A stretch of 36,353 nucleotides of DNA from an uncultured Collinsella sp. (GCA_900755685.1 CAAEHI010000005.1:1-36353), one strand, 5' to 3'; positions 1 through 8,819 are shown, counted from the first letter of the stretch. Made by a program: numbers and translations. The notes: generated from the letters alone by a model not told the origin.

Positions 1-32
1 AGGCTGCTGCCGTAGCCGCCGTCGCCGAGTAG
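1..32 (+). CDS. 3' end of an upstream gene, possibly the PTS EIIC subunit
   Basis: An open frame entering from the left edge ends with an Ala/Val-rich tail (AAAVAAVAE) and a TAG at 30-32. It lies 90 bases before the IIA gene on the same strand. In lactose/cellobiose PTS operons the permease subunit commonly sits beside IIA, so an EIIC is a reasonable guess. Only nine residues are visible, so the product cannot be identified from this window. Confidence 0.35.
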   Translation, partial: AAAVAAVAE

Positions 33-77
33 GCGAGACGCCGGGGCCCATTGCCCTGGATTGCGTAATCATTCGAT

Positions 78-103
78 GCCCCGGTTGTGGAAACGACCGG
101 GGC
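78..103 (+). promoter_or_regulatory. Intercistronic hairpin before the IIA gene
   Basis: GCCCCGGT (78-85) pairs perfectly with ACCGGGGC (96-103), just before the ribosome binding site AGGAAAGGAG of the IIA gene. There is no T-run, so it is more likely a stability or processing hairpin between cistrons than a terminator. Its function is inferred from position only. Confidence 0.4.
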
Positions 104-122
104 CACAGGAAAGGAGACCACG

Positions 123-452
123 ATGGCCGAGGAAGAGCCCATTAACATTCCCGCCGTTGCGATGAACGTCATCATCAACGCCGGTGACGGCCGTGCCTGT
201 ATCGATAAGGCGATGGACGCCCTGGCAGAGTTCGATTTCGACGCGGCAGAGGCCCATCTGGCAGAGGCCGACGAGAAGATCCTCGAGGCCCATAAGTCCC
301 AGACCGAGATGATCCAGCGTCAGGCTGGTGGCGAGGAGGTCGAGTACTCGTTGCTCTTTGTCCACGCCCAAGACACGCTCATGACCATCAGTGCCGAGCT
401 GCACATGGCCAAGAAGATGATGCCCGTCGTGCGTGCACTCGCCGCGAAGTAG
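123..452 (+). CDS. PTS lactose/cellobiose-type IIA component
   Basis: A 109-residue cytoplasmic phosphocarrier of the PTS lactose/cellobiose IIA family, which receives phosphate from HPr and passes it to IIB during uptake of beta-glucosides. The all-helical family is normally about 100-110 residues, which fits. The conserved active histidine is His81 in VHAQDTLMT. The ATG at 123 is chosen because AGGAAAGGAG lies 5-14 bases upstream; an in-frame ATG at 87 would add a non-family leader (METTGATGKETT) and has no ribosome binding site. The next gene is a 6-phospho-beta-glucosidase, so the imported sugar is probably cellobiose or another beta-glucoside. The matching IIB is not in the window. Confidence 0.93.
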   Translation: MAEEEPINIPAVAMNVIINAGDGRACIDKAMDALAEFDFDAAEAHLAEADEKILEAHKSQTEMIQRQAGGEEVEYSLLFVHAQDTLMTISAELHMAKKMMPVVRALAAK

Positions 453-534
453 CGCCGTGGAAGCCGCGCGCGTTTCTAAATCCAAAACGACCCGTTACCT
501 ATTGATTCCGACCATTGAGAGATGAGGACATAGC

Positions 535-2073
535 ATGATTGATCTTTCTACTTATGACTTTGGCGATGCCTTCCCGGAGGGCTTCCTCTGGGGCGGCGCC
601 ACGGCGGCCAACCAGGTCGAAGGCGCCTGGAACGAGGGCGGACGCGGACCGGCCGTCTCGGACTACGTCATCCTGCTCGACCGCGAGACGTGCGCCCGCG
701 AGGGTATTGTCGAGGGCGGCCCGCTCAACTCCGTGACGCGTCAGTCCCTTGCCGCTCGCAAGGCAAACGAGATGGCCTACGATTTTCCCAAGCGTCGCGG
801 CATTGATTTCTACCACACCTACAAGGAGGACATTGCGCTTCTCGGCGAGATGGGCTTCGGCGTCTTCCGTATGAGCATCTCCTGGAGCCGTATTTTCCCG
901 AACGGTGACGACGCGCTGCCCAACGAGGAGGGTTTGGCCTTCTACGATAAGGTGTTCGACGAGTGCCACAAGCACGGCATTGAGCCCATGGTTACCCTCA
1001 ACCATTTCGATATGCCGCTCCACCTGGCAGAGGAGTATAACGGTTTCGCGAGCCGTCACGTTGTCGACGCCTTCGAGCACTACGCCGAGACGCTCTTCCG
1101 TCGCTACAAGGGTAAGGTCAAGTACTGGATGACCTTCAACGAGATTAACCACGTGTATGCCAACCCCTGCACCTGCTGCGGTGTTATCTGGGATGAGAAC
1201 GAGGACGGCTCCAATCCCTATGCCGGGCGCTGGCCCGAGAAGTTCCAGGTCGCGCACAACCAGCTTGTCGCGTCCGCCAAAGCTGTCATCAAGCTGCGTG
1301 AGATCGACCCCGAGGCACATATCGGCAACATGCTCTGCCGTCTTGAGAACTACGCCGAGACCTCCAAGCCCGAGGACCAGCTCCAGGTGCTGTTCGAGGA
1401 TCATTTCAACTGGTTCTTCACCGATATCCAGGCCAAGGGCGAGTATCCCTACTACGTCAAGCGCTTCTTCCGCGATTACGGCGTAGACATCAAGATGGAA
1501 GACGGTGACCTCGAGACCCTCAAGGCCGGTACCGTCGACTATATTTCGATCAGCTACTACATGACCTACATCATGCGCTACAAGGGCAAGGTGTCCCCGG
1601 AGCCCTCCGGCAAGTTGCTGACCGAGATTAAGAACCAGTACCTCGAGATGACCGAGTGGGGTTGGCCGATCGATCCGGTGGGCTTCCGCATCACGCTTAA
1701 CCACATCTACGACCGTTATCATCTGCCGATCTTTATCGCCGAGAACGGTAACGGCATGACCGAGAACCGCGACGAGAACGGTTATTGCGATGACGATGCT
1801 CATATCGAATACATGAAGGAGCATGTCGAGCAGATGCATCAGGCAATTCTCGACGGCGTTGACGTCTTCGGTTACGCCTGGTGGGGCCCCATTGATCTCA
1901 TCAGCTCCGGTACGTCCGAGATGACTAAACGCTATGGCCAGATTTCGGTCGATCAGGACGACCATGGCGACGGCACCGGCAAGCGTGGCAAGAAGAAGAG
2001 CTTCTTCTACTACAAGAAGCTCATCGCAAGTAACGGCGCCGACACCGCGAGTGACAACATCGTGGTCGAGTAG
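535..2073 (+). CDS. 6-phospho-beta-glucosidase, GH1
   Basis: A 512-residue cytoplasmic GH1 enzyme that hydrolyses 6-phospho-beta-glucosides delivered by the PTS to glucose 6-phosphate and an aglycone or glucose. The N-terminal FLWGGATAANQVEGAW signature is present. The acid/base is Glu203 in TFNEINH and the nucleophile is Glu403 in IAENGNG. A C-terminal WWGPIDLIS segment matches the family. Length is slightly above the usual 460-480. The start follows GATGAGGA at a normal distance. It is 82 bases downstream of the IIA gene and probably co-transcribed with it. The preference for phosphorylated over free glucosides is inferred from the PTS context and subfamily similarity. Confidence 0.93.
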   Translation: MIDLSTYDFGDAFPEGFLWGGATAANQVEGAWNEGGRGPAVSDYVILLDRETCAREGIVEGGPLNSVTRQSLAARKANEMAYDFPKRRGIDFYHTYKEDIALLGEMGFGVFRMSISWSRIFPNGDDALPNEEGLAFYDKVFDECHKHGIEPMVTLNHFDMPLHLAEEYNGFASRHVVDAFEHYAETLFRRYKGKVKYWMTFNEINHVYANPCTCCGVIWDENEDGSNPYAGRWPEKFQVAHNQLVASAKAVIKLREIDPEAHIGNMLCRLENYAETSKPEDQLQVLFEDHFNWFFTDIQAKGEYPYYVKRFFRDYGVDIKMEDGDLETLKAGTVDYISISYYMTYIMRYKGKVSPEPSGKLLTEIKNQYLEMTEWGWPIDPVGFRITLNHIYDRYHLPIFIAENGNGMTENRDENGYCDDDAHIEYMKEHVEQMHQAILDGVDVFGYAWWGPIDLISSGTSEMTKRYGQISVDQDDHGDGTGKRGKKKSFFYYKKLIASNGADTASDNIVVE

Positions 2074-2151
2074 CTCGGCCCTCTCGCCGGGATGCCTGTA
2101 GGGTGGGTGTCCCGGCGGCTTTTGGAAACCTTGATCGAAAGAAGGACTCGG

Positions 2152-2424
2152 ATGTATTCAAAGACCACGACCGTTGTAAACGCAAGCGGTATCCATGCCC
2201 GTCCTGCCTCTCTGTTTGTTCAGAAGGCATCCGGGTTTGGGAGCAAGGTGACCGTGCGCAACGTTACCAAGGACAGCGACCCCAAGGATGCTAAGTCGAT
2301 TCTCATGGTTATGGGTCTGGGGATGGCGTGCGGATGCGATGTCGAGATTGCGGCCGATGGTGCTGACGAGCAAGCCGCCGTCGATGCACTGGTTGAGCTG
2401 ATCGAGAGCGGTTGCGGCGAGTAA
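2152..2424 (+). CDS. ptsH: Phosphocarrier protein HPr
   Basis: A 90-residue HPr, the general PTS phosphocarrier between Enzyme I and the sugar-specific IIA proteins. His15 in GIHARPASLFV is the phosphorylated residue. Ser49 in DAKSILMVMGLGM aligns with the regulatory Ser46 of low-GC Gram-positives, so control by HPr kinase/phosphorylase is possible. The ATG at 2152 gives the family start (MYSKTTTVVNASG); upstream in-frame starts would add unrelated sequence. GAAAGAAGG precedes it. It follows the GH1 gene by 78 bases. No Enzyme I gene is seen, so this may be the genome's general HPr placed in a catabolic operon, or a dedicated copy. Confidence 0.92.
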   Translation: MYSKTTTVVNASGIHARPASLFVQKASGFGSKVTVRNVTKDSDPKDAKSILMVMGLGMACGCDVEIAADGADEQAAVDALVELIESGCGE

Positions 2425-2455
2425 CCGCAAGACTTTGATGAGAGGGGAGAGAGCG

Positions 2456-2905
2456 ATGGCTCGAGGGTTTCGTGGGGTGACGACAATCGTTCGCCGGCAG
2501 GAGGCTCGCCGGTCCATGTTGGCGCTTGCAGGCGTGGCCTGCGCGTATGCGGGGATGCTTGTGCTTATGGAGGCGACGACAGGTGCGGTCGCGCCGCCGC
2601 TCGTGCCCGTAGTGTCATCAATCTCGCTTTTCGTTTCAATCGCCGGTATCGCATTGGTGATTGCATTTGAGGTCCGTGCGTATCGCGCGCTCACGGAGGC
2701 GTGTGACGCTGAGCCCGAAATGGGTGACAAGATGCTGCTCGGTGCCGCACTTTGGTTTTTGGGCGGTCTGCCCCAGGCATTCGTGACGCTGCTGCGCACC
2801 GTAGCGATTACTGGCACGCTCGATATCAAACAGACGCTCATCCAGATCGGCGTGACGCTGACCCTGGCACTCCTTGCCTGGCCACGTTATCGCGATTGCT
2901 TCTAG
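2456..2905 (+). CDS. Small four-helix membrane protein, function unknown
   Basis: A 149-residue protein I do not recognise. A short basic N-terminus (RRQEARRS) is followed by four hydrophobic stretches, at roughly residues 21-38, 47-68, 93-114 and 124-142. This suggests an integral membrane protein with both ends inside. No catalytic or transport motif is visible. It begins 31 bases after HPr behind GAGAGGGGAGAG, so it is probably translated from the same transcript, and a terminator follows at 2940. In-frame TTG/ATG codons at 2435 and 2438 are possible but less well placed relative to the ribosome binding site. Confidence 0.7.
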   Translation: MARGFRGVTTIVRRQEARRSMLALAGVACAYAGMLVLMEATTGAVAPPLVPVVSSISLFVSIAGIALVIAFEVRAYRALTEACDAEPEMGDKMLLGAALWFLGGLPQAFVTLLRTVAITGTLDIKQTLIQIGVTLTLALLAWPRYRDCF

Positions 2906-2939
2906 GTTGTTTTAAAGCGCAAAATGCACCATGGCAAAA

Positions 2940-2980
2940 GATGACCCGCCGATTCTACGTAATCAGCGGGCCATCTTTTT
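2940..2980. terminator. Bidirectional terminator between convergent genes
   Basis: A 15-base arm at 2940-2954 pairs with 2961-2975 (13 of 15 pairs) around a six-base loop, followed by TTTTT on the plus strand. On the minus strand the opposite flank supplies a shorter TTTT. It lies between the end of the plus-strand PTS operon and the end of the minus-strand ABC operon, so it can serve both. Confidence 0.85.
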
Positions 2981-2999
2981 GTAGCTATGGTTATTGGGC

Positions 3000-4856
3000 T
3001 TACGCCGCTTCGTCGAACTGCGAGTTGTACAGGTCGGCGTAGAAGCCGCCCTGGGCGAGCAGCTCGTCGTGCGTGCCCTTCTCGACGATGTCGCCGTCGC
3101 GAATCACCAAGATCACGTCGGCGTTGCGGATCGTGGGCAGGCGGTGCGCGATGACAAAGCTGGTGCGGCCCTGCATCAGCGCATCCATGGCGCGCTGGAT
3201 GAGCTCCTCGGTGCGGGTATCGACGTTGGAGGTCGCCTCGTCCAGAATCAGCGCCGGGCGGTCGGCCAAAATGGCACGGGCAATGGTCACGAGCTGGCGC
3301 TGACCCTGCGACAGGTTAGTGCCCTCCTCGTTGATCATAAAGTCGTAGCCGCCGGCGAGCGTATGGATAAAGTGGTCGCAGCGTGCGGCACGTGCAGCGG
3401 CTTCGACCTCGGCATCGCTCGCATCGGGGCGTCCGTAACGGATGTTCTCGCGGATGGTGCCGTTAAACAGCCAGGTGTCCTGCAGCACCATGGCAAACTC
3501 GCCGCGCAGCGCCGCGCGGTCCCAGTCGCGCACGTCGACGCCCTCGACGCGCAGCGAACCGCCGTCCACGTCGTAAAAGCGCTGCAGCAGCTTAATGAGC
3601 GTGGTCTTGCCGGCGCCGGTGGGGCCGACGATGGCGATGGTCTGGCCGGGCTGCGCCTCGCAGCTAAAGTCGTGGATGATGGTCTTGTCGGGCGTGTAGC
3701 CAAACTTGACATGGTCAAACTCCACGTGGCCGGGGCGCTTCTCGGGAATCTGCGCGTCGGCCTTCTGCTCCTCCTCGGGCGCGGCCAGGAACTCAAAGAC
3801 GCGCTCGGTGGCGGCAGCCATCGACTGCATCGTGTTGCTCACGTTGCCCAGCTGCTGCACGGGTTGCGTAAAGTTGCGAACGTACTGGATAAAGCTCTGG
3901 ATGTCGCCGGGCGTGGCATTGCCGGTCAGTGCGAGCTGCGCGCCCACCACGACGACGCCCACGTAGCCCATGTTGCCCACCAAGCTCATAAGCGGCATCA
4001 TCAGGCCCGACAGAAACTGCGAGCGCCAGCCACTAATAAAGAGGCGGTCGTTTTGACGGTCGAACTCCTCGATCGAGGCCTCGGCGCGGTCGAACACCTG
4101 GATGACGTTCTGGCCGGCAAAGTCCTCCTCGATAATGCCGTTGACGGCGCCCAGAACCTGCTGTTGCTCGCGGAAGTACGGCTGCGAGAAGTGAATCATT
4201 ACGGTCAGGATAATCGCGGCGGCCGGCAGCGTGAGCACGGTGACGCCGGTAAGCGGCAGGCTGATCGAAAGCATCATGACGAGCACGCCGATAATCTGCG
4301 TCACCGACGTGATGAGCTGCGTCACGCTCTGGTTGAGCGACTGACCCAGCGTATCGACGTCGTTGGTGATGCGGCTGAGTACGTCTCCCTTGCTGTGGCC
4401 GTTGAAGTAGCTCATCGGCACGACGGCAATCTTGGCGGCGATTTCCTTGCGCATGCGGTAACAAATCTTTTGCGTGACGCCGGTCATGAGCCAGCCCTGG
4501 ATGAGGCTGCAGACAGAGCTCGCCAGATACAGGCAGAGCAAAAAGCCGAGCGTCTTGGCGATCCAGTCAAAGTCAACGTCGCCGGTGCCGTTGACCTTGG
4601 CGACCAGGCCTTCGAACAGCTTGGTCGTAACCTGGCCGAGCACCTTGGGTCCCACAATGTTAAAGATGACCGAGCACACGGCAAAGGCGACGGCGGCAAA
4701 CACGGCAATCTTGTGCTGGCCGATATAGCCGAGCAGCTGCCTCATGGTGCCCTTAAAGTCCTTGGCCTTTTCGCCGCGACGCATGCCGCCCATGCGGCCC
4801 ATGGGACCGCGCTGGCGGGTGGGCTTGGGAATCTGAGTCTTGGTCTCGTCGGCCAT
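3000..4856 (-). CDS. ABC exporter half-transporter with the catalytic ATP site
   Basis: A 618-residue fused membrane/ATPase half-transporter of the ABCB (MdlB/LmrD-like) class. The N-terminus carries a basic/glycine stretch, then six transmembrane helices, then the nucleotide-binding domain from about residue 370. Walker A is GPTGAGKTT, Walker B with catalytic Glu is LILDEATSNVD, and the switch His is in VIAHRL. The signature is LSQGQ rather than LSGGQ. This is the mirror image of its partner, which has a canonical signature but lacks the catalytic Glu and switch His. The start overlaps the partner's stop by one base (TAATG), giving translational coupling. Substrate is unknown; drug or lipid export is typical for such heterodimers. 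Confidence 0.92.
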   Translation of the reverse strand: MADETKTQIPKPTRQRGPMGRMGGMRRGEKAKDFKGTMRQLLGYIGQHKIAVFAAVAFAVCSVIFNIVGPKVLGQVTTKLFEGLVAKVNGTGDVDFDWIAKTLGFLLCLYLASSVCSLIQGWLMTGVTQKICYRMRKEIAAKIAVVPMSYFNGHSKGDVLSRITNDVDTLGQSLNQSVTQLITSVTQIIGVLVMMLSISLPLTGVTVLTLPAAAIILTVMIHFSQPYFREQQQVLGAVNGIIEEDFAGQNVIQVFDRAEASIEEFDRQNDRLFISGWRSQFLSGLMMPLMSLVGNMGYVGVVVVGAQLALTGNATPGDIQSFIQYVRNFTQPVQQLGNVSNTMQSMAAATERVFEFLAAPEEEQKADAQIPEKRPGHVEFDHVKFGYTPDKTIIHDFSCEAQPGQTIAIVGPTGAGKTTLIKLLQRFYDVDGGSLRVEGVDVRDWDRAALRGEFAMVLQDTWLFNGTIRENIRYGRPDASDAEVEAAARAARCDHFIHTLAGGYDFMINEEGTNLSQGQRQLVTIARAILADRPALILDEATSNVDTRTEELIQRAMDALMQGRTSFVIAHRLPTIRNADVILVIRDGDIVEKGTHDELLAQGGFYADLYNSQFDEAA

Positions 4857-7225
4857 TAGCGCTCGCCTCCTTCCATGACGGCTGCAATTTCTTCTTGGGT
4901 AAGCCCCAGCTCCTCGGCGGAAAGCTGCGACTGTGCGATCTCCAGGTACGCCGGGCAGCTGCGCAGCAGCTCCTCGTGCGTGCCGGTGCCCACTACGTGG
5001 CCGTCGTCGAGCACGATGATCTGGTCGGCGTGCATGATGGTCGCGATGCGCTGGGCCACGACCACGAGCGCGGCGTCGGTAACGTTTTTGGCCAACTCCT
5101 CGCGCAGGCGAGCGTCGGTCTTGTAGTCGAGGGCGCTAAACGAGTCATCGAACACCACGACCTCGGGCTTTTTGGCCAACGCGCGGGCGATGGCCAGGCG
5201 TTGGCGCTGACCGCCCGAGACATTGGAGCCGCCCTGGCTGATGGGGGAGTCGTAGCCGCCCTCGCGCTCGGCGATAAAGTCTTCCGCCTGGGCGACGCGT
5301 GCTGCCTGGCGCATATCCTCGTCACTCACCATGTCGCCGGCAAACTTGAGGTTGCTCTCGACGGTACCCGAGAACAGACGACCCTGCTGCGGAATATAAC
5401 CGATGCGGCGGCGCAGCTCAGAGAGGGTCATGTCGCGCACGTCGATGCCGTCGAGCGAAATGCTGCCGCCTGTGACGTCGTACAGGCGCGGAATCAACTG
5501 TACAAGCGTGGACTTGCCCGAGCCCGTGGAACCAATGATGCCGAGCATCTGGCCGGCGTGCGTGGTGAAGTTTACGCCGCTAATGACGTCGGCGCGGGCA
5601 TCGGGATACTGGAAGCTCACGTCACGGAAGGTGAGCTCGCCGCGCGGCGCGCTGGCAGCGGGCAGTTTGGGCGAGGCGGGGTCGTTGATGCTCGTGGGGC
5701 AGGTGATGACCTCTTCCACGCGCTCGGCTGCGACCTCGGCGCGGGGCAGGATGACCGAAACCATGGTGAGGATCATAAACGCCATGACGATCTGCATGGT
5801 GTAGGAGATAAACGCCATCATGTTGCCGACCTGCATCACGCCGTCGGACACGCCCTGCGCGCCAAACCAGACGATAAGCACGGTGATGCAGTTCATGACG
5901 AGCATCATGAGCGGCATCATAAAGCTCATGGCTCGGTTGGTGTAGAGCTGCGTGGTCATCAGGTCGAGCGAAGCCTTGTCAAAACGCTCGAGCTCATGCT
6001 CCTCGCGGTTGAACGAGCGGATGGGCATAAGGCCGTCGAGCAGCTCGCGGGCGGTAAGGTTCACACGGTCCACAAAGCTCTGCATCTTTTTCAACTTGGG
6101 CATGGTGAGGCCCATAAGCACGCCGACGACGGCCGAGACCGCGATGATGGCCACGGCGATGGTCCACTCTAGGCCGGTATGGTTGGCCAGGACGCGCATG
6201 ACGGCGACGATGCCCATGACGGGGGCCATCAGACACATGCGGATAAACAGGGTTGCGGCCATCTGGATCTGCTGAATGTCGTTGGTGCAGCGGGTGATGA
6301 GCGAGGCCTGGCTAAACTTGCCCACCTCGGCCGGCGAGAAGTGCATAACCTTGTTGAAGGTTTCGCGGCGCAGGTCGCGGGCGATGGAGCAAGCGGTGCG
6401 CGAAGCCACGGCACCGGTCAGGATGGTGGCGACCAGCGAGATTAGGCACAGACCAAACATCGTGGTCGCCATGCGGCTCAGGTAGGCGTTCTGCACGTCG
6501 GCGGGGTCGATGCCCTGCGCCTTGTACTCGTCTTGCACATAGCTCACGGCGCGTTGGGTCACGATGGAACCCGACATGGAGCCCATTTTGTCCGCCATAT
6601 CGTTGGCGCCCTCCACGAGCTTGCCCTGGTCGATTAGGCCGCCTTCAACGCCTAGACGCAGACCCTTCATGGTGATCTTACCGCCGTCGGCATCAATCTG
6701 CTTTTGCATGTTCTGCGCCGCTGCGGCTTTCTGCTGCATCTCGGCGAGCTGCTCGGGCGTCATCGCCGCCGTCTGCTCGGGGGTGGGCATGGCCTGAGCG
6801 GCGCCGCCATCGCTTGCCTCGGTAGATGCGCCGGTCATGTCGCCCATGGAGTTGGCATCGATGCCCTGGCTGAACGAAAGGACGACAGTCTCGGGCAGGC
6901 TCATGATGTCGGCAATCTTGCCGCCGTCGGAGCGCTCCTCCTCAGTGCCCTTGTACGTTCGAATGCCGTTATTGTCCGCCTTGCTAAACACGGCCTCCAC
7001 AGCCTTGGCGTCCTTGGTGCTCATAAAGAGCTCGAGGTCGTCGAGCGATTCGGCACGGATGGTGTCGGGCACGGGCGACGCGATGCCGCCTTGCTGCACA
7101 CCCACGTCGACGATGTCGCTCATATAGGTAGGCAGCGCCAGATCGGCGTTGCAGCTGATTACGATAAGTACGATAGCTGCGAACAGTGCCAGGATATGTT
7201 TTTTAAAGAGCTTGAGAATCCTCAC
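4856..7225 (-). CDS. ABC exporter half-transporter with a degenerate ATP site and a large ectodomain
   Basis: A 789-residue partner of the next gene. After the first membrane helix (about residues 10-30) comes an inserted region of roughly 200 residues, rich in Ala, Gln, Met and Thr (for example MPTPEQTAAMTPEQLAEMQQ), before the second helix; it should lie outside the membrane. The nucleotide-binding domain has Walker A GSTGSGKST (about 565-573) and canonical signature VSGGQ. Walker B is VVFDDSFSALD (Asp replaces the catalytic Glu) and the switch motif is VVAQRI (Gln replaces His). This is the degenerate-site pattern known for heterodimeric exporters such as LmrC or BmrC. GTG start, overlapping the MarR stop by four bases. 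Confidence 0.92.
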   Translation of the reverse strand: MRILKLFKKHILALFAAIVLIVISCNADLALPTYMSDIVDVGVQQGGIASPVPDTIRAESLDDLELFMSTKDAKAVEAVFSKADNNGIRTYKGTEEERSDGGKIADIMSLPETVVLSFSQGIDANSMGDMTGASTEASDGGAAQAMPTPEQTAAMTPEQLAEMQQKAAAAQNMQKQIDADGGKITMKGLRLGVEGGLIDQGKLVEGANDMADKMGSMSGSIVTQRAVSYVQDEYKAQGIDPADVQNAYLSRMATTMFGLCLISLVATILTGAVASRTACSIARDLRRETFNKVMHFSPAEVGKFSQASLITRCTNDIQQIQMAATLFIRMCLMAPVMGIVAVMRVLANHTGLEWTIAVAIIAVSAVVGVLMGLTMPKLKKMQSFVDRVNLTARELLDGLMPIRSFNREEHELERFDKASLDLMTTQLYTNRAMSFMMPLMMLVMNCITVLIVWFGAQGVSDGVMQVGNMMAFISYTMQIVMAFMILTMVSVILPRAEVAAERVEEVITCPTSINDPASPKLPAASAPRGELTFRDVSFQYPDARADVISGVNFTTHAGQMLGIIGSTGSGKSTLVQLIPRLYDVTGGSISLDGIDVRDMTLSELRRRIGYIPQQGRLFSGTVESNLKFAGDMVSDEDMRQAARVAQAEDFIAEREGGYDSPISQGGSNVSGGQRQRLAIARALAKKPEVVVFDDSFSALDYKTDARLREELAKNVTDAALVVVAQRIATIMHADQIIVLDDGHVVGTGTHEELLRSCPAYLEIAQSQLSAEELGLTQEEIAAVMEGGER

Positions 7226-7671
7226 TCGGCATCTCTCCTTTCTTGATTGCGGTCGATAATTTCGTTGGCACGTCTCAGAAGGCGCACCATCTCTTGGGTA
7301 TCTGTTTCGCCAAGCTGCTCGAGGAAGGCCGCGGTGCGGTCCTCGAATTCCCGACGTTTGATTTCGATAACCTGGAATCCTTTGTCGGTCACCGTGACAT
7401 GTACGCGACGACGGTCGGTCTTTGAGTGCTCGCGCTCGACCCAGCCCTTGGTCTCGAGGGCGCGCAGAATATTGGCGATGCGGGCGCTCGAGACCCAGGC
7501 ACGATCGGCGAGTTCGCTCGGCGTGAGCGAGCCGCCGGCGCGCATGAGGGCGCGCATGACGGCCATTTCGCCGCCGAGAGCTTTGTCCGCAAAGCGCGAA
7601 ATTCGCTGATGCATGCTGCCAAACTCAGTTAAGAGCTGACGCCCAAGCTCATGGAAATCGGTATCTTCCAC
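7222..7671 (-). CDS. MarR-family transcriptional regulator of the ABC exporter operon
   Basis: A 149-residue winged-helix regulator of the MarR family. The recognition region SLTPSELADRAWVSSARIAN is followed by the wing (KGWVEREHSKTDRRRVHVTVTD) and a C-terminal dimerisation helix. It starts with GTG at 7671, preceded by AGGGG. Its stop overlaps the first ABC gene's GTG start (GTGA), so the three genes form one coupled operon. MarR proteins usually repress their own operon and are released by small ligands. An inverted repeat at 7670-7704 overlaps this start and is a candidate operator. Confidence 0.9.
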   Translation of the reverse strand: MEDTDFHELGRQLLTEFGSMHQRISRFADKALGGEMAVMRALMRAGGSLTPSELADRAWVSSARIANILRALETKGWVEREHSKTDRRRVHVTVTDKGFQVIEIKRREFEDRTAAFLEQLGETDTQEMVRLLRRANEIIDRNQERRDAE

Positions 7672-7704
7672 CGAAAACCCCTAACACTAGAAACTATTTT
7701 CGGT
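7670..7704. promoter_or_regulatory. Candidate MarR operator at the regulator's start
   Basis: ACCGAAAA (7670-7677) is exactly inverted as TTTTCGGT (7697-7704), with 19 bases between. It covers the GTG start and ribosome binding site of the MarR gene. Position fits autoregulation; binding is inferred. Confidence 0.4.
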
Positions 7705-7739
7705 AAAAGATGATACCCCCGCCCAACCATCCCATTCGG

Positions 7740-7768
7740 TAGATTTCTAGGCATGTCCCAAAAATCTA
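7740..7768. repeat. 29-bp palindromic intergenic repeat, copy 1
   Basis: TAGATTT at one end is inverted as AAATCTA at the other, with a centre containing GGCATGTCCC. The reverse complement aligns with a 29-base element at 26599-26627 of the same length, sharing TAGATTTTTGG and GCCT. It lies in the 290-bp gap between the divergent MarR and dehydrogenase genes. The rest of that gap is AT-rich (7785-7830) with a TATAAT at 7895-7900 but no clear -35 box. Confidence 0.6.
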
Positions 7769-7961
7769 CTTGGCCGCTAGGCAATATAAAGAGCGTATAA
7801 AGAATTAAAATAATTCAATAATTGTAGCGTTTCAAAGAACTATTATGCCCGCGGTTAGGCGAGGGGTTGTCACCACCATGACGACTGGGACTCATATAAT
7901 CGCCACGTGCGATGCTCCAACTTCCCGCGAGGAGACACCTTATATAAAGGGGGATGGAGTC

Positions 7962-8711
7962 ATGGCATTTGACTTCACGGGCAAGACCGCGATTGTCACG
8001 GGCGGCACTCAGGGCATTGGCCTCGAGATCGCCAAGGGCATCGTCGCGGGCGGCGGACATGTCGCGCTCATCGCAAGGAACGCTGCTAAGGGCGAGGCCG
8101 CGGTGGCCGAGCTTGGCGAGGGCAACAAGTTCTATCAGCTCGATGTTGCCGATGCACCCAAGGCGCGCGAGACCGTCGAGCAGATTTTTACGGACCTGCC
8201 GCAAACCAACATCCTGATCAACTGTGCTGGCGTCATCAGCACCAAGAAGTTCGATGAGATCGATGACACCGAGTGGCGTCGCACCATCGACATCAACCTC
8301 AACGGTACCTTTACCATGATGAATGCTGTGTACCCGCACTTTAAGGCGGCCCATGCCGGCACTATCGTCAACGTGAGCTCTGTTGCTGGCAAGATCGGCG
8401 GCGGCCTGCTCGGCACCGCGGCTTACGCGAGCTCCAAGGCCGGCGTCAACGGTCTAACCAAGGCAGTTGCCAAGGAAGGCGGTAAGTTCGGCGTCCGCTG
8501 CAACGCTGTATGCCCGTCGCTCACCCTTACCGATATGACCTCGATTCTCTCTGACGAGAACTCTCAGCGCATCATCAACGGTATTCCTCTGGGCCGCGCC
8601 GCCCAGGCAAGCGAGCCTGCGCAGATGGTGCTCTTCTTTGCTTCCGACCTCGCCAGCTTCGTGAACGGCGAGATCGGTGACTGCGACGGCGGCATCGTCC
8701 TGGACGGGTAA
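7962..8711 (+). CDS. Short-chain dehydrogenase/reductase, KduD-like
   Basis: A 249-residue classical SDR. The nucleotide-binding motif TGGTQGIG is at residues 12-19, NCAGV near 88-92, the catalytic Ser lies in NVSSVAG, and Tyr155/Lys159 form YASSK. The ATG at 7962 follows GGGGGATGGAG and gives the standard N-terminus MAFDFTGKTAIVTGG; an in-frame upstream extension to 7845 has no family similarity. The next gene is a 2-keto-3-deoxygluconate-type permease. A role like KduD (2-dehydro-3-deoxy-D-gluconate 5-dehydrogenase) in uronate breakdown is therefore reasonable, but this family is too broad to fix the substrate from sequence alone. Confidence 0.85.
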   Translation: MAFDFTGKTAIVTGGTQGIGLEIAKGIVAGGGHVALIARNAAKGEAAVAELGEGNKFYQLDVADAPKARETVEQIFTDLPQTNILINCAGVISTKKFDEIDDTEWRRTIDINLNGTFTMMNAVYPHFKAAHAGTIVNVSSVAGKIGGGLLGTAAYASSKAGVNGLTKAVAKEGGKFGVRCNAVCPSLTLTDMTSILSDENSQRIINGIPLGRAAQASEPAQMVLFFASDLASFVNGEIGDCDGGIVLDG

Positions 8712-8733
8712 TACCCCGCGGTGATCGTTTGGC

Positions 8734-8770
8734 GGCGACCCTGGCGACTCGGGGTTGTCGCCTTCTTTCT
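8734..8770 (+). terminator. Terminator after the short-chain dehydrogenase
   Basis: GGCGAC (8734-8739) pairs with GTCGCC (8757-8762), with further CC/GG pairing above a two-base bulge, followed by TTCTTTCT. It sits between the dehydrogenase and the permease, so the permease may depend on partial read-through or its own promoter. Confidence 0.6.
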
Positions 8771-8819
8771 GACATAGGCGCGTGCGGCTACGATTCGCAT
8801 GCATCCAAAGGAGATATAT

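Noticed and set aside
499..1965. 488-codon open frame on the minus strand opposite the GH1 gene
   Set aside because: It is the antisense of a clear 6-phospho-beta-glucosidase in high-GC DNA; no family similarity or ribosome binding site. The same applies to long antisense frames opposite pflB, both ABC genes and thrC.
7867..7900. TTGTCA and TATAAT as a promoter for the dehydrogenase
   Set aside because: Spacing is 22 bp, too long for a normal promoter; the TATAAT alone may still be used with another -35 region.
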